Shown: in pieces, positions 17,534 to 26,671 of the stretch
Layout: each line of letters starts with the position of its first letter
Position numbering within the stretch: the stretch's first letter is position 1
Source of the DNA: CAYUWG01 sp964448285
Lineage (GTDB): Bacteria > Bacteroidota > Ignavibacteria > SZUA-365
Assembly: GCA_964448285.1 (NCBI GenBank)
Contig: CAYUWG010000002.1
Location: 1-64,000 of the forward strand
DNA: 64,000 nucleotides
Direction of reading: 5' to 3'
Translations under genes and position numbers: made by a program
The notes under the pieces: generated by a model
What the model was told of the DNA's origin: nothing
Databases searched by the model: none
What the model saw: the letters and a program-made list of their open reading frames with translations, nothing else

Positions 17534-19419
17534 GTGGTGCTCTTTTCGAAACGCGCGATGTGCAACGGAAAGATCACGGTGAAACATGTACCTTCTCCCT
17601 TCTTGCTTCGAACGTGCACGTCGCCGCCGTGCACTTCGATATAACGCTTGACAAGCGTAACGCCCAAACCCGTTCCTTCAAACGCACGCGCGTAGCTGTC
17701 GTCTTCCTGGGTGTACGGTTCGAAAACGCGTTCAAGAAAGCTCTCAGACATCCCAATGCCCGTATCTTCGACATCGACGCAGAGTCCCTCTTTCGCGAGG
17801 AATTGCCTGACGGTGACCTTCCCCTTTGAGGTGAACTTGATCGCATTGTCGAGCAGATTGCCAAACGCTTGTGCAAGGAAATATGTATCGACGAAGACAC
17901 GGACTTTTGCGATCGAGTTGACGAACTCAAGCGACAATCCTTTCTCTTCCGCAGCCGGTTTCATCGCTTGTATCTGATGGTTGAGCAAATCTTCCAGCAA
18001 CACCCAAGAAGGCTCCATCTCGACGTTTCCCGACTGGATCTTCGAAAGATTGAGAATGAGATCCACGGTACGCATCAACCTCTGGCTTGCCCCTTCTATC
18101 GAAGCGAAGAGGTGCCTGTCGCTTTCCGGTATGTCGGTGAGATAGATATCACGCAAAAGGTCGGTGTACCCGAGAATGACGTTGAGCGGTGTGCGAATCT
18201 CGTGCGAGACGTTCGCGACGAAGGCCGTCTTCAATTGCTCGGCGCGTTCAGCGCGCTCCTTCGCGATAAGCAATTCCTCCTCTGCTTTTTTGCGCTCCGT
18301 AATGTCGAACAGGTAACCGGCAATGCGAACGATGTTTCCAGCATCGTCAAAATCAGCGAAGACATTTTCAATGACGGTAATCGGCGTCCCGTCACGTCGC
18401 TTTAGAACGAGTTCGTGGTGTTCGATCGAGCCATTCTGCTTTAGGCCAGTAAGGATTTCCTCCCTGTCTTCCGTGCGGAGGTAGAGATTCACAGCGGTCG
18501 AACCGATGACTTCCTGCGCCGAGGAAAAACCGAAGATGGCGGCGAAAGCATCATTGCAAAAAAGAATTTCACCGTCCGGTGTGGAGATAAAGTCGCCGGT
18601 GATATCCCGTTCGAAAAATTTCCGATATCGTTCCTCACTTTCACGCAACGAGCTTTCCCATTGCTTGCGCTCTGTGATATCGCGAAAAATGGATTGGGTT
18701 GAAACGACGTTTCCATTGATGAACCTTGGGATGATGTTTCCCGCTAACACGACGCGTTCACCGCTCCTTGTAATGAAGGTTAGTTCTACGTGCGAGACTG
18801 AGTGACCGCTGAAGACGCGGCCGAATGCCGTGCGGTATGTTTCAGCCGATTCAGGAGCGAGAACATCGAAGACGGTACGTTCGGTGATCTCATCCATGCG
18901 ATACCCGATTGTTTTTTCCCAGGCCCGATTGACGAAGACAAAGCGTTCATCGGCGCCGACGCTCTGAATGATGTCGTGAGTGTTTTCAACGAAGTTCTTG
19001 AAATCGGATTCGGCTAAGGAACTCCCGCTCGCTCGTATGTTCTTTCTACTACGAACACAGTCAACTGCACGAGTGACTGCCGCGCGTACGGACTCGTGAT
19101 CACGAATCGAGACGAAATCATCAGCACCGGCACGTATACACGACAGGGCGGTATCGATATCGACCTGATCGACAACAAAGAGAATCACCGCAGAGGGCTG
19201 AACAGCTCGGACGAACTTTATGATTTCCGGGCAATCATATCCCTGAAACATCAGCGATGCAGTAACGATGTCAGGTCTGACTTGCAGAATGCGATCATGG
19301 AACTTACTAACCGTTGACACATGATGAACTTCGACTTCTTCTACATCACGAAAGACTTCTGCAGTCAGCGATGCCTTCGAAGCACTTTCGTCAATGATCA
19401 ATACTCTAACTCTTTCCAT
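17530..19419 (-). CDS. PAS sensor histidine kinase with N-terminal degenerate receiver
   Basis: A 629-residue soluble kinase. Order: a receiver-like domain (about 4-120), PAS 1 (about 141-250), PAS 2 (about 262-376), HisKA with H406-E-I-R-T-P-L-N, and HATPase with N-L-L-D-N-A-I-K-F-T (N-box, 521-530), D-T-G-I-G-M (552-557) and G-T-G-L-G-V-T-L-V. The receiver lacks the phospho-accepting Asp: the strand P49-D-I-V-T-A-S55 has Ser55 there, and the conserved Lys near 105 is absent. So it probably does not take phosphate and may be a signal-binding or dimerising pseudo-receiver. No membrane helix is present, so PAS ligands are sensed in the cytoplasm. No dedicated response regulator lies nearby, so its partner is unknown. 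Confidence 0.92.
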   Translation of the reverse strand: MERVRVLIIDESASKASLTAEVFRDVEEVEVHHVSTVSKFHDRILQVRPDIVTASLMFQGYDCPEIIKFVRAVQPSAVILFVVDQVDIDTALSCIRAGADDFVSIRDHESVRAAVTRAVDCVRSRKNIRASGSSLAESDFKNFVENTHDIIQSVGADERFVFVNRAWEKTIGYRMDEITERTVFDVLAPESAETYRTAFGRVFSGHSVSHVELTFITRSGERVVLAGNIIPRFINGNVVSTQSIFRDITERKQWESSLRESEERYRKFFERDITGDFISTPDGEILFCNDAFAAIFGFSSAQEVIGSTAVNLYLRTEDREEILTGLKQNGSIEHHELVLKRRDGTPITVIENVFADFDDAGNIVRIAGYLFDITERKKAEEELLIAKERAERAEQLKTAFVANVSHEIRTPLNVILGYTDLLRDIYLTDIPESDRHLFASIEGASQRLMRTVDLILNLSKIQSGNVEMEPSWVLLEDLLNHQIQAMKPAAEEKGLSLEFVNSIAKVRVFVDTYFLAQAFGNLLDNAIKFTSKGKVTVRQFLAKEGLCVDVEDTGIGMSESFLERVFEPYTQEDDSYARAFEGTGLGVTLVKRYIEVHGGDVHVRSKKGEGTCFTVIFPLHIARFEKSTT

Positions 19420-19577
19420 GATTCACCGGAATGTTGAATGGGGATTCTCCCTTGTTTTCCAAAATACCGTTTATCCCCAGACGACAAGCACTCAATTCTT
19501 AGTTCGGCTCTATTCCTTCATATCGGAACAGATTCTTTTAAGAGCCTGTTTGCGAAAAAACAAAATCAGGAGTCATC

Positions 19578-20621
19578 ATGTCATCAATCGTCTTTCTAAC
19601 CTCTGCCCTCTTCTCGCTCTCTCTGCTCATGCTGTTCGAAGATGAACCAACCGGCCGCGAAAAAATGAAAGCCCAACTCGTGGAAAACACGTTGAGAATA
19701 GGCGAGCGTTTTTCGTGCACGTTCAAGCGCACACTCCGCATCCCCGACGATGGAAAGGAATATCCTCTTCCTCCGGGATTAGGTGATTTCCCTGTCTATC
19801 GCGTAGCGGATTATGCAGACCGCGTTCCCAAAGCGTGGAAAAAATCCGGCTACTTCATTCCCATGTATCAGCGGGAGGCGATTTGGATTCGATTTGAGGG
19901 TAAACATTGGAAACCGAACGCGGTGAAAGTCGCCATTGGAAACGTCAACGCTCTCGACGGGAAGAAATGGGATATGAAACTCAAGGAGGAGCCACAAAAC
20001 TACTTAGTCGTTCCAACCCAGCCGTGGCTTGACGGGATCAAATCAGGAGAAGGTTTTATCCGGCAGTTCGTTGCGATGCCGTTGGGCTCCGGATACACCG
20101 TCGAAGGACAAATCACCGGTAAGGAGGAGATTGGCGGATTGCAGCTTGCCGTCTTCGAACCGAAACCGGGCAGATTCCCTGACAGTCCTCCAATGGTTGA
20201 AGAATTTTCGGCGAGGTCATTGATGAGTATGACTTTTTCCGGCACGTCCGCCGAAATGGGTCTTGCCGCGGGCGGAAAAATGAAGCAAAAGATTTACCCT
20301 GATCCACACGGCATCGATGTCTGGGATGAGGGTAATCACTGCGAGGTTGTTGTGTATATCGTCAACAGCGAGATGTTCACATCGATTACGGGAATAGAAC
20401 CGCCACCTACGCCGGTCTCGGCAAAGACGTACACGGAATATGGGTATCCCTGGTTTGCCCTGTACGATGAGCATTCGGGTGATATCAATCCCACCGATGA
20501 ACTGAAGGGTGTGAAAGGGATTTCAGAGATAGATAAGAAGAAAGGAGTGAAATCCGATCCGGCGGATTCAAGCATCGTCGTTCCTGAGGAACAGGTTATC
20601 AAGCTCAAGAAAAAGAAGTAA
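19578..20621 (+). CDS. Hypothetical secreted or membrane-anchored protein
   Basis: A 347-residue protein I do not recognise. Residues 1-20 form a signal peptide or anchor. The mature part is mixed beta-rich, with aromatic- and proline-rich segments such as E-P-P-P-T-P and G-Y-P-W-F-A-L-Y-D, and ends in a strongly basic lysine tail (K-L-K-K-K-K). The ATG follows a CAGGAG ribosome-binding site. It is a single-gene unit: the kinase upstream is on the other strand, and a terminator follows. In context it may be an envelope protein with a surface-binding tail; no function is claimed. Confidence 0.7.
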   Translation: MSSIVFLTSALFSLSLLMLFEDEPTGREKMKAQLVENTLRIGERFSCTFKRTLRIPDDGKEYPLPPGLGDFPVYRVADYADRVPKAWKKSGYFIPMYQREAIWIRFEGKHWKPNAVKVAIGNVNALDGKKWDMKLKEEPQNYLVVPTQPWLDGIKSGEGFIRQFVAMPLGSGYTVEGQITGKEEIGGLQLAVFEPKPGRFPDSPPMVEEFSARSLMSMTFSGTSAEMGLAAGGKMKQKIYPDPHGIDVWDEGNHCEVVVYIVNSEMFTSITGIEPPPTPVSAKTYTEYGYPWFALYDEHSGDINPTDELKGVKGISEIDKKKGVKSDPADSSIVVPEEQVIKLKKKK

Positions 20622-20644
20622 GCTCCACGTGCTTTGCATGGGAG

Positions 20645-20677
20645 AGGCGAATTCCTAACTTGGATTCGCCTTTTTTA
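20645..20677 (+). terminator. Rho-independent terminator
   Basis: A GGCGAAT stem (20646-20652) pairing with 20664-20670, extended by weaker pairs, followed by six T residues. It sits about 25 bases after the hypothetical secreted-protein gene. Confidence 0.88.
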
Positions 20678-20700
20678 TCATTCATGACATAGGATAAACG

Positions 20701-20982
20701 GTGCCTCTTATTACATGCTCACGCTGCGGACTTCAGAAGGAATCGATTCAGAAGGCAGCGTTCTATTCCGGCGAAGTGAAGGAAAAACTCCTCGCGAATG
20801 CATGCAACGATTGTTGGAACGACTGGACGACAATGCAGATCATGATCATCAACGAATACCGGCTCAACCTCATGGATCCGAAAACGGATGACTTTCTCAA
20901 TGCACAAGTACTCGCATTCTTCAATCTCGGTGACGAAGGTGATGTCGCCAAAGTCGATTACGTTCCACCAAAAGAGCCATGA
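20701..20982 (+). CDS. YggX-like Fe(II)-trafficking protein with CxxC pair
   Basis: A 93-residue protein starting at GTG. The central W-x-x-W-x-x-M-Q-I-M-I-I-N-E-Y-R-L-N-L-M-D-P segment (about 39-60) is the YggX signature; YggX-type proteins are linked to iron trafficking and protection of Fe-S clusters from oxidants. It differs from the classical form by two C-x-x-C pairs (Cys6/Cys9 and Cys35/Cys38), which would make a zinc-ribbon-like or redox site, where canonical YggX has only one conserved N-terminal Cys. It is a small free-standing gene between a terminator and the tRNA-Ile gene. The iron role is from the family; the zinc site is inference. Confidence 0.78.
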   Translation: MPLITCSRCGLQKESIQKAAFYSGEVKEKLLANACNDCWNDWTTMQIMIINEYRLNLMDPKTDDFLNAQVLAFFNLGDEGDVAKVDYVPPKEP

Positions 20983-21021
20983 CAGAACCGGCTGATAATC
21001 GGCGGGAGAGGTTTTGGGTTG

Positions 21022-21095
21022 TGGGCCCTGCCGGACTTGAACCAGCGACCAACGGATTATGAGTCCGCCGCTCTAACCAACTGAGCTAAGGGCCC
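21022..21095 (-). tRNA. tRNA-Ile2 with CAU anticodon (lysidine-modified type)
   Basis: A 74-base tRNA on the minus strand with a perfect 7-bp acceptor stem (GGGCCCT/AGGGCCC), D-arm containing AGCTCAGTTGGTTAGAGC, anticodon CAT (plus-strand 21059-21061) and T-arm with GGTTCAAGTCC. CCA is not encoded. A CAU anticodon can mean initiator Met, elongator Met or Ile2. The body matches bacterial Ile2 best (CTTAGCTCAG start, TTGGTCGCTGGTTCAAGTCC region), rather than elongator Met. In Ile2 the C34 is changed to lysidine by TilS so that it reads AUA. Identity is by similarity, so Ile2 versus Met is not final. Confidence 0.88.
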
Positions 21096-21157
21096 CGTTC
21101 GGGGAAACAAAATACCATCGCCCCTGAGGAGATGCAACCAAACAGCACAGGCCATCC

Positions 21158-22339
21158 ATGATACCATCGAGACGAGAAGAATTCAATAGAACGTACACCA
21201 CCGAACGCTACGACGGATTCCTGCAAGCGATGGATGACGCCGTTGGAATGCACATCGAATTTCGCATCTGCGAGACGCCCATTTTCATCACCGCGGCAAT
21301 GGAGCGGAAGCTGTTTGCCGCAGCAAGCGAGATCCTCGACATCTGCATGTCACCGGAATACCGGGCGATTTCGGATAAGGCTTTTCCTCCGGAAGCGATA
21401 GCACCAAACGAAACGACACATCCCGAGTTCGTGCAAGTTGATTTCGCTCTCACGGAGCATGATGGAGAGTGGGATTTTCGTCTCATCGAGCTTCAGGGTT
21501 TTCCATCGCTTTATGGCTTCCAGGAAATGCTTGGTTATACTTCAATAAAGTATTACGGCATTGAAGGGATTCGCCATCTTGCACCGAATCTTCCCCGCAG
21601 CCATTACTATGATTTACTTCGGAAAGTCGTCTTCGCTCATCACGATCCGGAGACCGTCGTTCTTTTGGAAGTCGATCCGCTTCATCAGAAGACGAGACCG
21701 GATTTTCTCGTGACCGAGAGAATGATCGGGGTGCAGACAATCGATATCTCGACAGTCGAACGCGAGGAGCGCACGCTCTTTTATCGAAATTCAGACGGGA
21801 ATCGCGTCCCGATTCGTCGCGCATACAACAGAGCGATCATCGATGAGATTGAACGAAAGCACATCCCGATGACGTTCTCCTTTACCGACGATCTCGATGT
21901 GGAATGGGTTTGTCATCCGAACTGGTTCTATCGCATCAGCAAGTTTTCGATTCCTTATCTCAAGCATCCCGCGGTTCCAACAACGCACTTCTTAAATGAC
22001 CTGGATACTATCCCAGCCAATCTCGAACGGTTTGTGCTTAAACCGCTTTACTCTTTCGCAGGAAGCGGTGTCATCGTATCACCCACTCATGAGGACATCG
22101 CGGCCATCCCTCACATGAAGCGTAACGAGTTTGTACTTCAGGAAAAGATCGAATACGCTCCGGCGCTTCAAACGCCATCGGGAGGAACGAAGGTTGAACT
22201 CCGCGTGATGTTCATCTGGGATGAGAGACCGATCCCGACGAATATCCTCGTCAGAACAGGTCGGGGGAAAATGATGGGCGTGGATTACAACAAGAACTTC
22301 GATTGGGTTGGTGCGACGTGTTGTTTGATCGAGGATTGA
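21158..22339 (+). CDS. ATP-grasp-like protein (glutathionylspermidine synthase-like)
   Basis: A 393-residue protein with signs of an ATP-grasp fold in its C-terminal half: R-F-V-L-K-P-L-Y-S-F-A-G-S-G-V-I-V (about 296-312), V-L-Q-E-K-I (about 330-335), and V-E-L-R-V-M-F-I-W followed by T-N-I-L-V-R-T-G-R-G-K-M-M-G-V-D. This pattern resembles glutathionylspermidine-synthase-like and circularly permuted ATP-grasp ligases, which join a carboxylate to an amine. No substrate can be named. It starts 60 bases after the tRNA gene, which is on the opposite strand, and stands alone. It could be an inactive homologue, as I cannot map each metal ligand. Confidence 0.6.
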   Translation: MIPSRREEFNRTYTTERYDGFLQAMDDAVGMHIEFRICETPIFITAAMERKLFAAASEILDICMSPEYRAISDKAFPPEAIAPNETTHPEFVQVDFALTEHDGEWDFRLIELQGFPSLYGFQEMLGYTSIKYYGIEGIRHLAPNLPRSHYYDLLRKVVFAHHDPETVVLLEVDPLHQKTRPDFLVTERMIGVQTIDISTVEREERTLFYRNSDGNRVPIRRAYNRAIIDEIERKHIPMTFSFTDDLDVEWVCHPNWFYRISKFSIPYLKHPAVPTTHFLNDLDTIPANLERFVLKPLYSFAGSGVIVSPTHEDIAAIPHMKRNEFVLQEKIEYAPALQTPSGGTKVELRVMFIWDERPIPTNILVRTGRGKMMGVDYNKNFDWVGATCCLIED

Positions 22340-22431
22340 CACTGTAGAAAAACTTCCGAACCGATAAAGATCATTGCTCCCGTAAGTTCAAGCGGTTAAT
22401 CTTGAACCGTAATGTCAGATTGGAGTAACAC

Positions 22432-22896
22432 ATGCAACCTTTGGAAGAACGAGCAAGGGAATTCCTCTCACAAAAACGCATCGCTGTGACCGGCGTCTCA
22501 CGCAAAGGCAACGATGCCGGGAACGTGATTTATAAGAAGCTCAAAGAGAGCGGGCACTCGGTGTTCGCCGTTAACCCACACGCGGATACAATCGAAAACG
22601 ACGCATGCTATCACGAACTTGCCGATATACCCGGTGGGGTGGATGGCGTTGTCATCGTCAATCATCCGCGGATCACGGAGGAGATCGTGCGGCAATGTAT
22701 TGCCACAGGAGTCACACGGGTCTGGATGCATCGATCGATCGGCAACAGCGTTTCGGATGTTGCATTGAAGCTCTGCGAGGAAAACAGCATATCCGTTATA
22801 GCCGGAGCTTGTCCGATGATGTTTGCGGAGCCAGTCGATTTTGGGCACAAATGTCTCAAGTGGTTCATGCACTTTACCGGAAAGCTTCCGACATAA
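22432..22896 (+). CDS. CoA-binding domain protein
   Basis: A 154-residue single-domain protein of the CoA_binding family (YccU-like). It has a Rossmann-like start I-A-V-T-G-V-S-R-K-G-N-D-A-G-N-V-I, an A-V-N-P-H segment and D-G-V-V-I-V-N-H-P, then G-V-T-R-V-W-M-H and G-A-C-P-M-M-F. The family is related to the nucleotide-binding subunit of succinyl-CoA synthetase; its role is unclear but it binds CoA or a nucleotide. A ribosome-binding site (TTGGAG) precedes the ATG. It is convergent with the TonB receptor gene and the terminator between them. Confidence 0.85.
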   Translation: MQPLEERAREFLSQKRIAVTGVSRKGNDAGNVIYKKLKESGHSVFAVNPHADTIENDACYHELADIPGGVDGVVIVNHPRITEEIVRQCIATGVTRVWMHRSIGNSVSDVALKLCEENSISVIAGACPMMFAEPVDFGHKCLKWFMHFTGKLPT

Positions 22897-22968
22897 CCCT
22901 CATGACCGCGCGATAATATGAGGTGACCGTTGTGACGGTGAGCTTTCATTATATGAGAGAGCCATAAC

Positions 22969-22994
22969 GAAAAAACCCCGCTTGGCGCGGGGTT
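22969..22994 (-). terminator. Terminator of the TonB receptor gene
   Basis: On the minus strand, AACCCCGC (22994-22987) pairs with GCGGGGTT (22981-22974), with a 5-base loop and T residues after it. It lies about 30 bases after the TonB receptor stop. Confidence 0.9.
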
Positions 22995-23023
22995 CCTTCG
23001 TAACTGGCGTAAAGCCTGATGAA

Positions 23024-25924
23024 TTAGATTCCTGCGCTGATGTTGAATCGTAGTGTTCGCAGAGCACCGGGAAACACTCCGAAACGATCGGCAGAGATGA
23101 GATACTTCGTATCGAAGAGGTTGATAACCTGTGCACTGAGTGTTCCTCGTACTCCGAAGAAACTGTAATTGTATCCAGCGAAGAAATCGAAGACCGTTGC
23201 ATCCGGCAGTTTGTCACTATAAACCGGAGTGAAGACTTCGCGACCTTGAGCATCGGTGGAAATCGTTCCATCGACCACCATGTGTGTTCCTCCATCGAGG
23301 TTGATCATGCGAGCGAAGTGATTCATGTCGATGCCGGCAAAGAAATCTTCGTACTTGTAGGTCAATGAAAGTGACGCCATCGTCTGTGCCTGGCTGGCGA
23401 CCGGAGTATCTTCCAGTTCGTCGAAGAACAAGGTATCGACCTTTCCATCTGCATCCAGTGCACTGGTATTGAAAGCCCGGCGTGAACCATTCGGATTCAG
23501 CTTCACTTCATCGAGCACTTTCGTCCACTTGTTATCCATGATCGTAAGCGAGCCTCGGTAAGAAAGTCCGGCAATTGGGAGGATGTCGTCCAGCGATCCG
23601 GACAACTCGAACTCGATTCCCTGATGGCGTGATTCACCGACGAGATCGGTACGGAAGCCATTGCGGTCATAACCCAAATATCCCTGGCCTGCTTTGCTGA
23701 CGTCTTGAATCGTCGCGGATTTGTTTTGCCACGTCATACTATATGCGTTGAGTTTCGCGCTGATTTCTTTCGAACCCCACCCGATACCGACTTCGATCTG
23801 GTCGCTCTTCTCATCTTCGGCATCAGGGTTGACCAATCCTTGACGATAGTAAACGCCAAGATCAACGAAGCGCTCAACGTGCGCATAGTTTGCGAAGAGG
23901 TTCAGGTTATCCGTGACATTGAAATTGATCCCCGCTTTCGGCTGCAGGAAACCACGGCTGCGATCGGCGTTCACGAGATCGAAGACGTACCACTTGTTGT
24001 TCGTGCCTTGCATGTAGAACTTCCCGGTTCCGTCGGGGCCTTCCACACCGCTGGCTGGAGCTGCAGCGACTTCCTGTCCAATGGCGCTTTCACTCGGCAT
24101 GTTCTCGGTCAACTTGTATTGATACCACACATACTGCACGGACGTTAAGAGATTGAGGTTCTCCATAACGTTCCAGTTCCCTTGTGCATAGATCGTGAAC
24201 TGCGGCGTTTCTCCAAGGTAATTCCGATACTGTGTTTTGTATGTCGGGTCGGCATCTTCAGCCATATTCCATCCGAATGGGAATCCGATGTCGTTCGGCT
24301 TATCCAGATTTCCCTGATACACGCGCCGCGAGAACGTGCCGACTGTACCCGTGAGGCTTGTGGCTGCATAGGTCGTCGTAACGGAAGTTTTCTTGTAGAG
24401 GTTCGTGAAATGACCGGGATGGTCGGCTTGCCAATAACGAAACTCACCACCGGCTGTCACTCGCACAAGATCAGCGAATTGCTCATCCCAGCTCGCGATG
24501 ATCCCCGACTGTTGATGAAGCGAGAAGCTGGTGCGTTGAAACGCATTCTTCAGATAGAGCGTGTCTGCAACGAGAGGATCGACAATGGCGCCATCGGAAT
24601 CGAGACCGATGGATGTCAGGACATTCGTACTGGAACTCCGTCGGAAAGTCGTTCCCGTGGAGTTCATACTTGAACCGGCGCCGCGACCGATTGAATGAAA
24701 AACCGTCGCACGAATGGACGAGGTTGGACTGAGATCGTAGTTGTAATGGAGTTCAAGTTGTGGCTTGTGGAAGAAGTTATGCGCAAGGGCAACGTTATCC
24801 GGTCCGACAAGCTCATCCTCATCATCTAAGAGCCCGTAATTCGCCTTTCCATCGTTTACGTTTGCGCCAAACGTTTCGATAATCGATCGCTGCAGCCACG
24901 GAGCGGAATTCGCTTCATAGCCATACTTGGCGAAGTAGCTGTAGTCGTTGCTGAATGTGTATCCGTGTTCCTGTGGTGCGCCGTGAAGGACAAGTTTCAG
25001 ACTCTGGCGTTCGGCAGGGAACCACGAACCGGAGAGGTAATAGTTCACGCCCTCATAGCGCGCACCCATCCGGCTGCCCTCGGTGATTTTTCTATCGACG
25101 CGGAGCGAGAACGCCATGTTGTCGATGAGGCCGGTGTTGACCACCAAACCATAGAAGGTATTCATCGGACTGCCAAAGGTCGCGTTGATCCCGTAGAACG
25201 ATTTTGGCGAAGCATCACCCGTGACGATGTTGAACGAACCGCCGAACGAACCCGCGCCATAGAGCGAAGAACCGGCGCCGCGCTGCACTTGAATTGATGC
25301 GGCATTTGCAGAGACCGAACCCCAGTTCGACCAATAAACACGGTTCGATTCGGGATCGTTCGTCGGTACTCCGTTGATAAGGACCTGCACGTAGTCTTGC
25401 GTAAACCCTCGTACGAAGAGTTTCGCTTCTCCGGTCGCTCCGTTTCCGTCAGAACCGAATGCGAACAAACCGGGCGTTCCCTGAAGAAGCAGCGGCGCAT
25501 CCTGTCCGTGACTGCGCTGTTCGATCGCCTCTCGTGCAACGGTCGTAAACGCGACCGGCGTTTCGCGATCCCGAGCTCGGTTCGCATCGGCAATCACTTC
25601 GTCCATTTGAAAGATGGATTCCTTCATCTGGAAATTCAGCGTGACGTCCGAAGCTCCGACGGTCAGCGTTCGTTCAATGGTCGTGTAGCCGACAAAAGTG
25701 ACACGCAGTTTCAGCGTTCCTTTCGGCGCATTGAGAATGACGTAGTTTCCGTCCGCATCGGCCGCTGCCCCGATCGAGGCGCCGACGATGAAAACGTTCG
25801 CCCCGGCGAGCGGTTGCTTGCCATCTGCATCTGTGATCCGACCACGGATCGAGACTTGCGCCGTCAGGGACGTTGCAACGAGCAACAACAGCGCTGCGCA
25901 AAGGGAAGGTAGTCTTTGTTTCAT
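23024..25924 (-). CDS. TonB-dependent outer-membrane receptor with carboxypeptidase-regulatory-like domain
   Basis: A 966-residue outer-membrane receptor. Signal peptide (1-22), CarboxypepD_reg-like domain (about 24-105, with G-R-I-T-D-A-D-G-K-Q-P-L-A-G-A-N-V), TonB box region, plug domain (about 130-240, with L-L-L-Q-G-T-P-G and V-R-G-F-T-Q-D-Y-V-Q-V-L-I-N-G-V-P), and a large beta-barrel ending in F. I choose the ATG at 25924, because AAGGAG overlaps the GTG at 25930. These receptors import large or scarce ligands across the outer membrane; the ligand here is not shown. A perfect 10-bp hairpin lies in its leader. No SusD partner is present, so it does not look like a glycan locus. Confidence 0.9.
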   Translation of the reverse strand: MKQRLPSLCAALLLLVATSLTAQVSIRGRITDADGKQPLAGANVFIVGASIGAAADADGNYVILNAPKGTLKLRVTFVGYTTIERTLTVGASDVTLNFQMKESIFQMDEVIADANRARDRETPVAFTTVAREAIEQRSHGQDAPLLLQGTPGLFAFGSDGNGATGEAKLFVRGFTQDYVQVLINGVPTNDPESNRVYWSNWGSVSANAASIQVQRGAGSSLYGAGSFGGSFNIVTGDASPKSFYGINATFGSPMNTFYGLVVNTGLIDNMAFSLRVDRKITEGSRMGARYEGVNYYLSGSWFPAERQSLKLVLHGAPQEHGYTFSNDYSYFAKYGYEANSAPWLQRSIIETFGANVNDGKANYGLLDDEDELVGPDNVALAHNFFHKPQLELHYNYDLSPTSSIRATVFHSIGRGAGSSMNSTGTTFRRSSSTNVLTSIGLDSDGAIVDPLVADTLYLKNAFQRTSFSLHQQSGIIASWDEQFADLVRVTAGGEFRYWQADHPGHFTNLYKKTSVTTTYAATSLTGTVGTFSRRVYQGNLDKPNDIGFPFGWNMAEDADPTYKTQYRNYLGETPQFTIYAQGNWNVMENLNLLTSVQYVWYQYKLTENMPSESAIGQEVAAAPASGVEGPDGTGKFYMQGTNNKWYVFDLVNADRSRGFLQPKAGINFNVTDNLNLFANYAHVERFVDLGVYYRQGLVNPDAEDEKSDQIEVGIGWGSKEISAKLNAYSMTWQNKSATIQDVSKAGQGYLGYDRNGFRTDLVGESRHQGIEFELSGSLDDILPIAGLSYRGSLTIMDNKWTKVLDEVKLNPNGSRRAFNTSALDADGKVDTLFFDELEDTPVASQAQTMASLSLTYKYEDFFAGIDMNHFARMINLDGGTHMVVDGTISTDAQGREVFTPVYSDKLPDATVFDFFAGYNYSFFGVRGTLSAQVINLFDTKYLISADRFGVFPGALRTLRFNISAGI

Positions 25925-26056
25925 AAGCACTCCTTTGAGATTAATAATGAAAGGGTGAATGGAAGGATTGTCCCGGAAAGATATGTTCTCTGCTGCATCG
26001 AATATCGAAGGTCAGCTAGGACGGTTTGTCGTACAAGTTGAAAAGGTGATGAGCAG

Positions 26057-26081
26057 GTTTGAAGCGCCTCTCGCTTCAAAC
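26057..26081. promoter_or_regulatory. Perfect 10-bp inverted repeat in TonB receptor leader
   Basis: GTTTGAAGCG (26057-26066) and its exact complement (26072-26081) with a 5-base loop. It lies about 130 bases ahead of the TonB receptor start. No T-tract follows on either strand, so it is not a typical terminator. It may be a regulator site or an mRNA structure. Confidence 0.55.
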
Positions 26082-26163
26082 GGAAATTAGAGTGGTTGTT
26101 GTCCGAAAACAAGTAGCTCGAACGATGCGGTTAGGTCTCTCGTTTTTTGCTTTGCTCGAGGAT

Positions 26164-26655
26164 ATGAAAGACAACGGTCGTTACAACGATGAAAGCGACT
26201 TGTGTCGCGAACTGCAAGGATTCTATTAGACCGAGCAGAGTGGAACTTCAATGAGAATTCAATCAACTCAACTGTGATCGTACGATCTTCTAATACCTTC
26301 CTGAAGATTTCCGACGGAAGGATAGACTTCTGGAATTGCGCTACGAGGACTGTCCCGATTCTGAAGCCCGCTACCCGATCCCTTCAATCGAAACGAGCGT
26401 CGGCGTGATTCCGCTTCTGAACGATGAGATCTCACCGATACGGTAATCTGGATCGATCCTTTACCTGACGAAGAATGGCGCGATTTCAAAACGATTCTGA
26501 AAAAAGTCTGGATTCGTATTGATAACGGAGTTGTTCGCGTCTATCTTCGTGGTGCTATGACTTCAACATCTGCTTTCGAAGAACACCTTTACGAATCGAT
26601 GAAGAACCCGATCCATCGGGAGGAATGGACGTTGACGATCATATCACAACGCTGA
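26164..26655 (+). pseudogene. Frameshifted remnant of an unidentified gene
   Basis: Coding-like peptide is found in successive frames. From about 26294 to 26440 one frame reads a stretch with L-E-L-R-Y-E-D-C-P-D-S-E and P-S-I-E-T-S-V-G-V-I-P-L-L; after a one-base shift another frame reads I-W-I-D-P-L-P-D-E-E-W-R-D-F-K and then V-V-R-V-Y-L-R-G-A-M-T, stopping at 26655. Upstream from about 26164 there is a further short coding-like stretch. Residue composition and the smooth join argue for a real gene broken by at least two frameshifts rather than noise. I do not recognise the family. It lies 16 bases ahead of rmuC. A sequencing error is possible. Confidence 0.5.
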
Positions 26656-26671
26656 GTAACCCGAGTTTGAC

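Noticed and set aside
21022..21095. Elongator tRNA-Met
   Set aside because: The anticodon CAU would allow it, but the D-arm, variable and T-arm sequences resemble Ile2 more closely.
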